A DNA stretch of 64,000 bases from PALSA-1006 sp964532405. Lineage in GTDB: Bacteria > Pseudomonadota > Gammaproteobacteria > Burkholderiales > Gallionellaceae. Made by a program: the position numbers and the translations under genes. The stretch spans positions 1 through 64,000 of the forward strand of contig CAZHIC010000005.1 of assembly GCA_964532405.1 (NCBI GenBank), in the 5' to 3' direction. Positions 56,117 through 63,983 of the stretch are shown piece after piece. Under the pieces are notes generated by a model, which was given only the letters and a program-made list of their open reading frames with translations, was not told the DNA's origin and searched no databases. The first letter of the stretch is position 1, and each line of letters starts with the position of its first letter.

Positions 56117-56914
56117 TTATTGATCGATTGCCAGTCTTAGTTCTTTCACCAACTTGCCCACATTGGCGACCACATTCTGTTCGGTCGAATTCTCGACCTC
56201 CTGCACGATGCGGCTACCTACCACCACCCCGTCGCACAGTTTTGACACCGCTTTAGCCGTTGCCGCATCGCGGATGCCGAAGCCGACGCCGATGGGCAGC
56301 TTGATGTGTTTGCGCAGTTGCGGAATTTTTTGTTCGATGGCCGACAGGTCGATGTTGCCCGCGCCGGTCACGCCCTTGAGCGAGACATAATACACATAGC
56401 CGCGCGCCAGCTTGGCGACCTGGGCGATGCGCGCCTCGTTGGTGGTCGGTGCCAGCAGAAAAATCGGCGCGATATTGTGGCGTTGCAGATGCTCGAATGC
56501 CTCATGGCTTTCCTCCGGCGGGAAATCCACCGTCAGCACACCGTCCACACCGACTTCTTCGCAACGCTGGGCAAATATTTCCCAGCCCATCGCCTCGACC
56601 GGATTGCCGTAACCCATCAACACCACGGGTGTGGTCGCGTCCTGCTGGCGGAACTCCGCCACCATCGCCAACACGCCGCGCAGCGACATGCCGTGTTTGA
56701 GCGCGCGCTCGGAAGCACGCTGAATCACCGGGCCGTCCGCCATCGGGTCGGAGAACGGCACGCCCAATTCGAGCACATCCGCCCCCGCCTCCACCAGCCC
56801 GTGCATCAGTGCCACGGTAAGTTGCGGCGACGGATCGCCAGCGGTGATGAACGGGATGAGCGCCTTGCGCCGCTGTTGATTGAGCTTGTCGAAGGTCGTA
56901 TCGATGCGGCTCAT
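56117..56914 (-). CDS. trpA: Tryptophan synthase alpha subunit
   Basis: The product has 265 residues. The catalytic residues are in ADVLELGVPFSDPMADGPVI (Glu) and GVDGVLTVDFPPEE (Asp), and the phosphate loop is in LPIGVGFGIRDAATAKAV. It cleaves indole-glycerol phosphate and passes indole to TrpB. It overlaps trpB by 4 bases. Confidence 0.97.
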   Translation of the reverse strand: MSRIDTTFDKLNQQRRKALIPFITAGDPSPQLTVALMHGLVEAGADVLELGVPFSDPMADGPVIQRASERALKHGMSLRGVLAMVAEFRQQDATTPVVLMGYGNPVEAMGWEIFAQRCEEVGVDGVLTVDFPPEESHEAFEHLQRHNIAPIFLLAPTTNEARIAQVAKLARGYVYYVSLKGVTGAGNIDLSAIEQKIPQLRKHIKLPIGVGFGIRDAATAKAVSKLCDGVVVGSRIVQEVENSTEQNVVANVGKLVKELRLAIDQ

Positions 56915-58125
56915 AGCGTGATCCCCTTCAATTTCGCCACCGTGTTCATATCCTTGTCGCCGCGACCGGAGAGATTCACCAGCAACACTTTATCTTTGCT
57001 CAGCGTCGGCGCGATCTTCATCGCGTGCGCCAAGGCGTGGCTGGATTCCAGCGCGGGGATGATGCCTTCAAAACGACACAGCGCATCAAATGCGGCGATG
57101 GCTTCATCGTCGTTAATCGCAACGTACTGCGCACGGCCCATATCCCTCAACAGGCAATGCTCGGGGCCGACACCGGGATAATCCAGCCCGGCGGAAATGG
57201 AATGCGTCTCGATGATTTGCCCGTTCTCATCCTGCATCAGATACACCTTGTTGCCGTGCAGCACGCCGACTTTCGCATTCGCGGTGAGCGGCGCGGCATG
57301 CTGTCCGCTGGCGATGCCGTGTCCGCCCGCTTCCACGCCGATGATCTGCACTTCTGGAATTTCGATGTAAGGGTAGAACAGTCCGATGGCATTGGAACCG
57401 CCGCCGACGCAAGCGATCACCGCATCCGGCTGACGGCCTATCATCTCCGGCATTTGCACACGGGCTTCGTTGCCGATGACGCACTGAAAATCGCGCACCA
57501 TCATCGGGTACGGATGCGGGCCGGCCGCCGTGCCGAAAATATAGAACGTGCTCTCGACGTTGGTGACCCAATCGCGTATCGCCTCGTTGCACGCATCCTT
57601 GAGGGTCTTGGAACCGCTCTCCACGGGAACGACCGTCGCGCCCAGCAATTTCATACGGAACACGTTCTGCGCCTGGCGCTGAATATCTTCCGCGCCCATA
57701 TACACCACGCACTCCATGCCGAAGCGCGCCGCCACCGTAGCCGTAGCCACGCCGTGCATGCCCGCGCCGGTCTCGGCGATCACGCGCTTCTTGCCCATGC
57801 GCCTGGCCAGCAAGGCTTGCCCCATCGCGCTGTTGATCTTGTGCGCGCCGGTGTGATTCAAGTCTTCGCGCTTCAGGTAAATCTGCGCGCCTCCAAGGCT
57901 CTCCGACAGGCGCTTGGCGTGGTAGATCGGGCTGGGACGCCCGACATAGTGAAGCAATTCATAGGCTAACTCGGCCTTGAATTCGGGATCGTCGCGGAAG
58001 CGCAGGTACTGCTGGCGCAACTCTTCCACTGCGGGGATGAGCGTCTCGGCCATGTAGATGCCACCGAATTGGCCGAAGTGACCGCTCTGGTCTGGATAGT
58101 TATAACTCAATGTTCTTAACCTCAA
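56911..58125 (-). CDS. trpB: Tryptophan synthase beta subunit
   Basis: The product has 404 residues. The PLP lysine is in LNHTGAHKINSAMGQALLAR, the glycine-rich phosphate loop is CVGGGSNAIGLFYPY, and ETGAGMHGVATATVAARFGM is conserved. It joins indole and serine to tryptophan. It is coupled to trpA and follows trpF after a repeat-bearing gap. Confidence 0.97.
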   Translation of the reverse strand: MRLRTLSYNYPDQSGHFGQFGGIYMAETLIPAVEELRQQYLRFRDDPEFKAELAYELLHYVGRPSPIYHAKRLSESLGGAQIYLKREDLNHTGAHKINSAMGQALLARRMGKKRVIAETGAGMHGVATATVAARFGMECVVYMGAEDIQRQAQNVFRMKLLGATVVPVESGSKTLKDACNEAIRDWVTNVESTFYIFGTAAGPHPYPMMVRDFQCVIGNEARVQMPEMIGRQPDAVIACVGGGSNAIGLFYPYIEIPEVQIIGVEAGGHGIASGQHAAPLTANAKVGVLHGNKVYLMQDENGQIIETHSISAGLDYPGVGPEHCLLRDMGRAQYVAINDDEAIAAFDALCRFEGIIPALESSHALAHAMKIAPTLSKDKVLLVNLSGRGDKDMNTVAKLKGITL

Positions 58126-58147
58126 TACCGTTCACTTAAGAAAAATT

Positions 58148-58218
58148 CCGTTCGCCCTGAGCTTGTCGAAGGGCTCTAGTTACGAAGCTGGTGGTTCGAC
58201 AAGCTCACCACGAACGGT
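58148..58218. repeat. Inverted repeat (CCGTTCG...GAGCTTGTCGAA type) between trpF and trpB
   Basis: CCGTTCGCCCTGAGCTTGTC at the left and GACAAGCTCACCACGAACGG at the right are inverted partners. The left arm is also a hairpin by itself (GCCCT...AGGGC). This palindrome type occurs widely in proteobacterial intergenic regions. Its right end touches the trpF stop codon. Confidence 0.75.
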
Positions 58219-58829
58219 TAATGCTTAACTGCCTTGATGAATGCCGCGACCTTCGCCGCATCCTTGATGCCTTTGCTTGCCTCCACGCCGCTGGACACAT
58301 CCACCGCGTAAGGCCGCACCTGCTTGATCGCCTGTGCCACATTGCCCGCATGCAAGCCGCCGGAAAGGATCAGCGGCAGCGGCAAATCATGCGGAATCAG
58401 CGCCCAGTCAAACGACTCGCCCGTGCCACCATGCGTGCCTTCGATGAAAGCATCGAGCAACAAACCCTGTGCTCCGGCATAACGGGCCGCGCATTGTAGC
58501 AAATCCACCCCCGCCTTGACCCGGATTGCCTTCAAATACGGCTTGCCGAATTGCTCACAAAATTCCGGCGACTCTTCGCCGTGGAACTGCAACACATCCA
58601 GCGACACCTGCGTCAACACCTCGCGCACGTATTCCAAAGTGGGATTCACAAACAGACCCACCACCGTCACAAACGGCGGCACGGCACGCGCCAGCTTCAC
58701 AGCTTGTTGCAGGGTGACATGACGCGGACTTTTCTCGTAGAACACCAGGCCGATGGCATCCGCACCGCAGCTCGCTACGGCATGCAGGTCTTGCTCACGG
58801 GTGAGGCCGCAAATTTTGATTCGGGTCAT
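58218..58829 (-). CDS. trpF: Phosphoribosylanthranilate isomerase
   Basis: The product has 203 residues in a TIM barrel. The N-terminus RIKICGLTREQDLHAVASCG contains the catalytic cysteine; VVGLFVNPTLEYVREVLTQ, LDVLQFHGEESPEFCEQ and the C-terminal YAVDVSSGVEASKGIKDAAK follow. It heads the trpF-trpB-trpA-accD-folC run. Confidence 0.96.
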   Translation of the reverse strand: MTRIKICGLTREQDLHAVASCGADAIGLVFYEKSPRHVTLQQAVKLARAVPPFVTVVGLFVNPTLEYVREVLTQVSLDVLQFHGEESPEFCEQFGKPYLKAIRVKAGVDLLQCAARYAGAQGLLLDAFIEGTHGGTGESFDWALIPHDLPLPLILSGGLHAGNVAQAIKQVRPYAVDVSSGVEASKGIKDAAKVAAFIKAVKH

Positions 58830-58911
58830 GTTGGACGAAGAAAACTAAAATGAGGCGGCATTGTAAGAGCAATTACATTGGCGACCAAATCGGCCCATTG
58901 TAGCGGAACCC

Positions 58912-59018
58912 TTCCTTCCCTCTATCAGGGGGAAGGCTAGGATGGGGGTTAGAGTCGAGGTAATGCAGCCCCCCTCTTCCCTACCCCTACCCCTACCCCA
59001 AATAGGGGAGGGGATATT
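58912..59018. repeat. C-rich/G-rich repeat block upstream of the lemA remnant
   Basis: CCCTTCCTTCCCTCTATCAG then GGGGGAAGG, followed by CCCCCTCTTCCC, three tandem CTACCCC units and GGGGAGGGGATA. It forms nested hairpins of the same general class as the blocks near 2709 and 28310. No gene lies between trpF (58829) and the lemA start (59104). Confidence 0.55.
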
Positions 59019-59040
59019 TAGTTTTGCTGGCTATCTCAGT

Positions 59041-59068
59041 TTGTCGATCTGCCGCTCTGCTTTAGAAT
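59041..59068 (+). promoter_or_regulatory. Promoter for the lemA remnant / GIDE gene
   Basis: TTGTCG (59041-59046) and TAGAAT (59063-59068) are separated by 16 bases. They lie 35 bases before the lemA ATG and its AGGAGA ribosome site. Confidence 0.5.
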
Positions 59069-59103
59069 GCAACACATACCCTTCCACTATCAGGAGACAT
59101 CGA

Positions 59104-59247
59104 ATGACTTCCACCCTAATCATGCTCGGCATCACCGTCGTCACGCTGATCTACGTCATCAGCCTGTACAACAACCTCGTGCAGCTCAAACACGGTGTCG
59201 CCAAAGCGTAGGCAAACATCGACGTGTTGCTCAAACAGCGCCATCTG
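59104..59247 (+). pseudogene. lemA remnant (N-terminal fragment with amber codon)
   Basis: MTSTLIMLGITVVTLIYVIS then LYNNLVQLKHGVAKA is the LemA N-terminal membrane segment and start of its helical domain. TAG then stands where the family has tryptophan (HGVAKA-stop-ANIDVLLKQRH). After QRH the LemA sequence ends and another gene continues in a different frame, so about three quarters of lemA is deleted. LemA-family proteins are usually about 190 residues and are often encoded just before a GIDE-domain gene. Confidence 0.8.
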
Positions 59248-60034
59248 GTTTTGGTGCTTCGGGCTGATCGCATTCATCAGCCTGTTCGCCTGGTTCTCCG
59301 CCCTGTCCCGCTTGCGCACCATCAACGGCACGCCAACTTCGAAGATCGCCTCCGCCGCACAAGGTTATGTCGAGCTCATCGGCAAGGGAAATTATTTCGA
59401 CGCAACACCTGTCATCAGCCAATTTTTTCTGCTGCCTTGCCTCTGGTATCGCTACAAAGCTGAGCACAAAAACAGCAAGAACGAATGGAGCATAGAAAGC
59501 AGCGAAAAAAGTGAAGCTCCCTTTCTGCTCGATGATGGCAGCGCCACCTGCGTGGTTGATCTGACCGGAGCGGAAATCATCACCGCCCATAAAGAGACAT
59601 GGACAAAAGGCGAATACCGCTACACAGAATGGAAGCTGCTGAACATCGACACGATCTACGCAATTGGAGAGCTCAAAACCGAAGGTGGCAGCTCGGACGC
59701 GGGGCTCAGCAGCGATGAGATCAAAACGGTATTGGCCGAATGGAAGCTGAACATGCCGGAACTGCACGCCCGTTTCGACCTCAATCGGGACGGCGAACTC
59801 GATATGCAAGAGTGGGGGTTGGCATGCAACGCGGCCAAACGCGAAGCCGAAAAACGTTTGACCCAAGCGCGCTCAGCGCCGGACACCCACTACCTCGTGC
59901 GCCCCGATAGTGGCCGCCTGTTTCTCCTCAGCAACCTCGCCCCGGAAAAACTCGCCCGCCGTTACGCCATCTGGACTTGGGCGCATCTGGTTATCTTCTT
60001 CAGAGCGCTGGGCGGGGTGATTTGGGTGTTGTAG
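59195..60034 (+). CDS. GIDE-domain membrane protein with EF-hand, 5' end fused to lemA remnant
   Basis: The open frame has 279 residues from a GTG at 59195 that lies inside the lemA remnant. From IWFWCFGLIAFISLFAWFSA onward it looks like a native GIDE-family protein: an N-terminal helix, ASAAQGYVELIGKGNYFDAT, and a conserved WTKGEYRYTEWKL. An EF-hand loop DLNRDGELDMQE (about 195-206) has all calcium-coordinating positions, and a C-terminal helix (YAIWTWAHLVIFFRALGGVI) ends it. The first ~16 residues are out-of-frame lemA sequence, so the original start is lost. Whether it is still translated is uncertain. Cellular function unknown. Confidence 0.7.
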   Translation: MSPKRRQTSTCCSNSAIWFWCFGLIAFISLFAWFSALSRLRTINGTPTSKIASAAQGYVELIGKGNYFDATPVISQFFLLPCLWYRYKAEHKNSKNEWSIESSEKSEAPFLLDDGSATCVVDLTGAEIITAHKETWTKGEYRYTEWKLLNIDTIYAIGELKTEGGSSDAGLSSDEIKTVLAEWKLNMPELHARFDLNRDGELDMQEWGLACNAAKREAEKRLTQARSAPDTHYLVRPDSGRLFLLSNLAPEKLARRYAIWTWAHLVIFFRALGGVIWVL

Positions 60035-60045
60035 CGAAACTGACT

Positions 60046-60312
60046 TCAAGCTGCACGCGCACGTTGTTCTTCGAGCTTCGCAGGTCGGCTTTCGAGGTAA
60101 AGCGTGTCGGGATCGAAGTCAATTTCTTGTGGCCATGTAACGGTGCCGTGACCAACTTGTGCCAGCTTAAAAAATGTAACTTGGCGTAATGGCTTGAATA
60201 CCGGATAAACCAGATAAGGCGTCATGTCGAAATGACGTTTTTCACCGTTGGCAAAGGTGAGTAGCAGTGAGTGGTCATCTTGGGCTGTGACAGCTGCAAT
60301 CCGTGGGTTCAT
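60046..60312 (-). CDS. DUF2442 family protein
   Basis: The product has 88 residues: DHSLLLTFANGEKRHFDMTP, VFKPLRQVTFFKLAQVG, and TVTWPQEIDFDPDTLYLES are the DUF2442 pattern. It ends LEEQRARAA. The 3' end (60045-60076) is nearly identical to the 3' end of the next gene upstream. It is the last of a DUF4258-DUF2283-DUF2442 run on the minus strand. Function unknown; such small genes are usually seen in toxin-antitoxin-like groups. Confidence 0.82.
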   Translation of the reverse strand: MNPRIAAVTAQDDHSLLLTFANGEKRHFDMTPYLVYPVFKPLRQVTFFKLAQVGHGTVTWPQEIDFDPDTLYLESRPAKLEEQRARAA

Positions 60313-60370
60313 GGTTTTCTCCTAGCGCAGAGAATCAATCTTAACAAGGATTTCGGTCAGCAAAACACAT

Positions 60371-60568
60371 TCAAGCTGCACGGGCATGTTGTACTTCGAG
60401 CGGGTAAGCTCCATTCGCACGAGCCTCTAGCAATACCACTTCTACCGCGCTGCCATCTTCGGCATAGCTGATATGCGTGTTCCAATTTTGTGATATTTCT
60501 TTGGTAATAGGCTTGTCAGACAAGCGAATCACAAGAATGTCGTCTTCATCGAAATAAGTGGTGTGCAT
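60371..60568 (-). CDS. DUF2283 family protein
   Basis: The product has 65 residues: MHTTYFDEDDILVIRLSDKP, SYAEDGSAVEVVLLEARANG. DUF2283 proteins are short and often encoded right after a DUF4258 gene; the pair is thought to act like an antitoxin and toxin. It lies 9 bases after the DUF4258 gene. It ends LEVQHARAA, almost the same tail as the DUF2442 protein downstream. Confidence 0.82.
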   Translation of the reverse strand: MHTTYFDEDDILVIRLSDKPITKEISQNWNTHISYAEDGSAVEVVLLEARANGAYPLEVQHARAA

Positions 60569-60577
60569 ATTTACCTC

Positions 60578-60829
60578 CTACAAAACGGCGAAATGGTGCA
60601 TGACTGTTTTAACCACAACACAATCCTCAAGTACCAGCACTGCACATAACAAATTGTCATGCCGATCTGGGAATTCCTTGAATGCCCAAAGGTGAGTGGC
60701 ATCCTTGTAACGTGCATCTCCGCTATCAATCACCTCAAGCAACATTACTTCGCTAATATCCCGCTCAACCATTCGAATCTTCGCGTGGGTGGAAATAACA
60801 ACTGGAAACTGAAAACGGATACTAAACAT
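60578..60829 (-). CDS. DUF4258 family protein (putative toxin of a DUF4258/DUF2283 pair)
   Basis: The product has 83 residues: VVISTHAKIRMVERDISEVM followed by LLEVIDSGDARYKDATHLWA and VLEDCVVVKTVMHHF. The STHAKIRMVERDIS block is the DUF4258 signature, with a conserved histidine and arginine as in small RNase-like folds. Its partner DUF2283 gene follows 9 bases later. Activity is inferred only from gene pairing. Confidence 0.8.
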   Translation of the reverse strand: MFSIRFQFPVVISTHAKIRMVERDISEVMLLEVIDSGDARYKDATHLWAFKEFPDRHDNLLCAVLVLEDCVVVKTVMHHFAVL

Positions 60830-60903
60830 GACAATGACTGTAACGCCCCTAAATTAGCTTGTCCAGATGCCTGTACAAATCAGCTTGCGGGCGAGGGGAT
60901 TTA

Positions 60904-62811
60904 TCACTTGCCTTCCAACGCCTCCCAGCGCGCCATCAACTGCAACAACTCTTCCTCGATCACCGCCGCGCGCTCTTGCAGTTGTTTGGCGTGCGTCGGA
61001 TTGTCGCGGTACAAATCTCCCGCTCCCAAAGCCGCCACGAGCTCTTCCTGTTCGCGCTCCAGCTTCTCGATGCGCGGCGGAATCTCGTCCAACTCCTTCT
61101 GCTCTTTAAAGCTCAGCTTGCGTGCAGATTTAGCCTTGGGCGTTTCGGCTTTGGCGGCAGGCTTGGAAGATGACGCCACCGCTTTCGGCTGCGCACTTTG
61201 TGCGGCTTCATATTTCTTCACACGCACCCAGTCTTCATAACCGCCGACGTATTCCATCAAGTTGCCGTCGCCCTCAAAGGCGATCACCTGCGTCACCACG
61301 TTGTCCAAGAATGAACGGTCATGGCTGACTAAGAACAGCGTGCCGTCGTAGTTCGCCAGCAGCTCTTCCAGCAATTCCAAGGTCTCGATGTCGAGGTCGT
61401 TGGTCGGCTCGTCCAGTACCAGCACGTTGGCGGGACGGGTGAACAGACGCGCCAGCAGCAAACGGTTGCGTTCGCCGCCGGACAAGCTCTTAACAGGCGA
61501 ACGCGCACGTTCCGGTGCAAACAAAAAATCGCCGAGGTAACTGATGACATGCTTTTTCTGCCCGCCGATGTCCACGAAATCCGAGCCCTGACTGATGGTG
61601 TCGGCCAGCGTCGCTTCCTCGTTGAGTTGCGCGCGCAACTGGTCGAAATAGGCCACGCTGAGTTTCGTGCCCATCTTCACTTCGCCGCTATCCGGCGCCA
61701 ACTCGCCCAGAATTATTTTCAGCAACGTGCTCTTACCCGCGCCGTTCGGCCCGAGCAGACCGATCTTGTCGCCGCGTTGAATGCGGCAGGAAAAATCGTT
61801 GATGATCTTGCGCTCGCCGTAAGTCTTGCTCACGTTGCTCAGCTCCGCCACCAGCTTGCCGGAACGCTCGCCCGTCTCCACGTTCAACTCGACCTTGCCC
61901 ACTTTTTCGCGCCGTGCCGCACGGTCCAGACGCAATTGCTCCAAGCGCCGCACACGACCTTCGTTGCGCACGCCGCGCGCCTTGATGCCCTGACGTATCC
62001 ACACTTCTTCCTGCGCCAGCACCTTGTCGAACTTGGCGCTATGCACCGCCTCATCCGCCAGCATCAGCTCTTTCAATTTTTGATAGGCCGAAAAATTGCC
62101 GGGGAAGCTGGCCATCTTGCCGCGATCCAGTTCGACGATGCGCGTAGTGACGTTGTCGAGAAAGCGCCGGTCGTGGGTCACGAACAACACACTACCGCGA
62201 AAATTATTCAGCAGCCCTTCCAGCCATTCGATGGAAGCAAAATCCAGATGGTTGGTCGGCTCGTCGAGGATCAACACCTCCGGCTCGGCCACCAACGCTT
62301 GCGCCAGCGCCACGCGCTTGCGCACCCCGCCGGAAAGCGAACCCACCAGCGCTTCCGGGTCGAGTTCCAAGCGCTGAATAGCGGTCTCGATGCGCGCCTG
62401 CACCGCCCAGCCGTTCTGCGCTTCCAGCGCGGTTTGCAGCGGCTGCATCGCCTCCAATAACGTTTCGTAATCCGCATCCGGCTCGGCCAGTTGATGCGAC
62501 AGATGATGGTAGTCGGTGATGATCTGGTGCAACTCGCCCAAGCCTTCCGCCACCGCATCGAACACCGTCAATTCAGGATTCAAAACCGGCTCCTGGCTCA
62601 CATAGCAAATGCGCACGCCGGGCTGACGCCACACGATGCCATCATCCAAAGCATGCTGCCCGGCAAGCACGCGCAACAGGCTGGACTTGCCGCCGCCGTT
62701 GCGCCCGATGAGGCCGACGCGCTCATTCTCGTCGAGTTGAAAATTCACCTTGTCCAGCAGGGCAACGTGACCGAAAGCCAGTGCGGCTTTATCCAGCGTA
62801 ATGTAGGGCAT
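60904..62811 (-). CDS. uup: ABC-F ATPase Uup
   Basis: The product has 635 residues with two ATPase domains and no membrane part. Walker A motifs are GRNGGGKSSLLRVL and GPNGAGKSTLLKIIL, signatures LSGGVRKRVALAQALV and LSGGERNRLLLARLF, and Walker B LILDEPTNHLDF and LVLDEPTNDLDIE. The C-terminal region (about 555-635) is a charged coiled coil, as in Uup, which binds branched DNA and ribosomes. It shares one base with the stop of the upstream membrane gene. Confidence 0.95.
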   Translation of the reverse strand: MPYITLDKAALAFGHVALLDKVNFQLDENERVGLIGRNGGGKSSLLRVLAGQHALDDGIVWRQPGVRICYVSQEPVLNPELTVFDAVAEGLGELHQIITDYHHLSHQLAEPDADYETLLEAMQPLQTALEAQNGWAVQARIETAIQRLELDPEALVGSLSGGVRKRVALAQALVAEPEVLILDEPTNHLDFASIEWLEGLLNNFRGSVLFVTHDRRFLDNVTTRIVELDRGKMASFPGNFSAYQKLKELMLADEAVHSAKFDKVLAQEEVWIRQGIKARGVRNEGRVRRLEQLRLDRAARREKVGKVELNVETGERSGKLVAELSNVSKTYGERKIINDFSCRIQRGDKIGLLGPNGAGKSTLLKIILGELAPDSGEVKMGTKLSVAYFDQLRAQLNEEATLADTISQGSDFVDIGGQKKHVISYLGDFLFAPERARSPVKSLSGGERNRLLLARLFTRPANVLVLDEPTNDLDIETLELLEELLANYDGTLFLVSHDRSFLDNVVTQVIAFEGDGNLMEYVGGYEDWVRVKKYEAAQSAQPKAVASSSKPAAKAETPKAKSARKLSFKEQKELDEIPPRIEKLEREQEELVAALGAGDLYRDNPTHAKQLQERAAVIEEELLQLMARWEALEGK

Positions 62812-63263
62812 CAGGAGTTAGTCTTTACAGATTGAGGGAGTGCGGATTGATAAATAAATGAAAAGCTAATCGCCCACATCGCCATCACCCAGTACCCGAA
62901 GGCATCGGTGAAACCGGAAGCTAAAATTCTCGTATTGTGGTCGGTAAAAAGCGGCCGCGTTATTTCGAAACTCAACAACAGCACCGCCAGCACATTCGCC
63001 GCCAGCATCAAACCATGCCCCAATCGAAAACCTTTGCCCTGCGGCTTACCTATCGGCCACAGCGAACCGCGCATGATCTGCACCACCGCCACCGCGCCGA
63101 TCACCAGCAACAAGCCCACCAGCCGCCCCGGAATGCCCTGCTCATGCGTATCCGCCCCGGCCAACTCAAGCAACATGCGCCCCGCAAACGCCAGCCAGCC
63201 CATCGCCAATATGTGCGGCAGCAACACCCAAGCCGCAAACAGATTCAACTTATCCAATTTCAT
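62811..63263 (-). CDS. Four-helix integral membrane protein, unknown function
   Basis: From the ATG at 63263 the product has 150 residues with four hydrophobic segments: NLFAAWVLLPHILAMGWLAF, GRLVGLLLVIGAVAVVQIM, LMLAANVLAVLLLSF and YWVMAMWAISFSFIYQSALP. I do not recognise a characterised family. Its stop overlaps the uup start (TGATG), so the two are cotranslated. A longer frame to 63356 would read through a REP and is rejected. Confidence 0.7.
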   Translation of the reverse strand: MKLDKLNLFAAWVLLPHILAMGWLAFAGRMLLELAGADTHEQGIPGRLVGLLLVIGAVAVVQIMRGSLWPIGKPQGKGFRLGHGLMLAANVLAVLLLSFEITRPLFTDHNTRILASGFTDAFGYWVMAMWAISFSFIYQSALPQSVKTNS

Positions 63264-63299
63264 GTCTTCGTTCCTTACAGTAATTTCTAAATCATCCCT

Positions 63300-63354
63300 G
63301 TAGGAGCGGGCCGTGCCCGCGGTGCAACGAAAATTAGCGGGCCATGCCCGCTCC
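63300..63354. repeat. REPIN of the GTAGGAGCGGGCC family
   Basis: GTAGGAGCGGGCCGTGCCCG and its partner GCGGGCCATGCCCGCTCC face each other across 16 bases. GTAG heads the left arm. It lies between the peroxiredoxin and membrane protein genes. It is a third stem type in this window, beside the GTAGGTCGGG and GTAGGGTGGG types. Confidence 0.82.
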
Positions 63355-63379
63355 AAAAAAAAAATATTTGGGATAATAA

Positions 63380-63907
63380 TTATTTTAATTTTTTAAAATA
63401 CTCAATAATCTCCCGCGAATGCCGCGAAGTCTCCACCTTATCGTACACCTTGCTCACCCTGCCCTGCGGGTCGATCAAAAAGGTGTAGCGCTTGGCATAC
63501 TTCATAAACCCGAGATTCATCAACACCCCGTAACGCGTCGCCACTTCTTTGCCGCTATCCGCCAACAGCGGAAACGGCAGATGATACTTCTGCGCGAACT
63601 CGGCATGGCTCTTGCCGTCATCCACACTGATGCCCACCACCTGCGCACCCAGCGCCGTCAATTTGTGCAAATCGTCGCGAAAAGCACACGCCTCCTGCGT
63701 GCAACCCGGCGTATCGTCCTTGGGATAGAAGTACAACACCAGCCACTTTCCGGAAAATTCTTTCAGGCTGTGCAGCACGCCGTTCTGATCCGGCAAATTG
63801 AAATCCGGCGCGGCCTCGCCCACCTTGGGCAACTCGCCCGCCCGCACCATCTGGCTGAACGCCATCACCAGCGCCCCGATCAAACCAAACAATATTAACC
63901 ATTTCAT
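63380..63907 (-). CDS. Thiol peroxidase of the Bcp/PrxQ type, membrane-anchored or exported
   Basis: From ATG at 63907 the product has 175 residues (178 from an upstream GTG). The N-terminus KWLILFGLIGALVMAFSQMV is a signal anchor or uncleaved signal peptide. The core has APDFNLPDQNG, the peroxidatic cysteine in DTPGCTQEAC with the resolving cysteine five residues on, and VVGISVDDGKSHAEFAQKY. Typical Bcp is cytosolic, so export to the periplasm is a feature of this branch. It reduces organic peroxides or H2O2 with thioredoxin-like donors. Confidence 0.88.
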   Translation of the reverse strand: MKWLILFGLIGALVMAFSQMVRAGELPKVGEAAPDFNLPDQNGVLHSLKEFSGKWLVLYFYPKDDTPGCTQEACAFRDDLHKLTALGAQVVGISVDDGKSHAEFAQKYHLPFPLLADSGKEVATRYGVLMNLGFMKYAKRYTFLIDPQGRVSKVYDKVETSRHSREIIEYFKKLK

Positions 63908-63950
63908 AGCAAACACCCCAGAGCGAAAACAGCAGGGGCGCGATTTTACG

Positions 63951-63956
63951 TTAGAA
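63951..63956 (+). promoter_or_regulatory. Candidate -10 box for the tRNA-Arg
   Basis: TAGAAT is followed by the GC-rich stretch GCGCGCCGCG, a discriminator typical of stable-RNA promoters. It lies about 28 bases before the predicted tRNA 5' end. No clear -35 box is seen. Confidence 0.4.
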
Positions 63957-63983
63957 TGCGCGCCGCGTTGTAAGCATCAGCAC

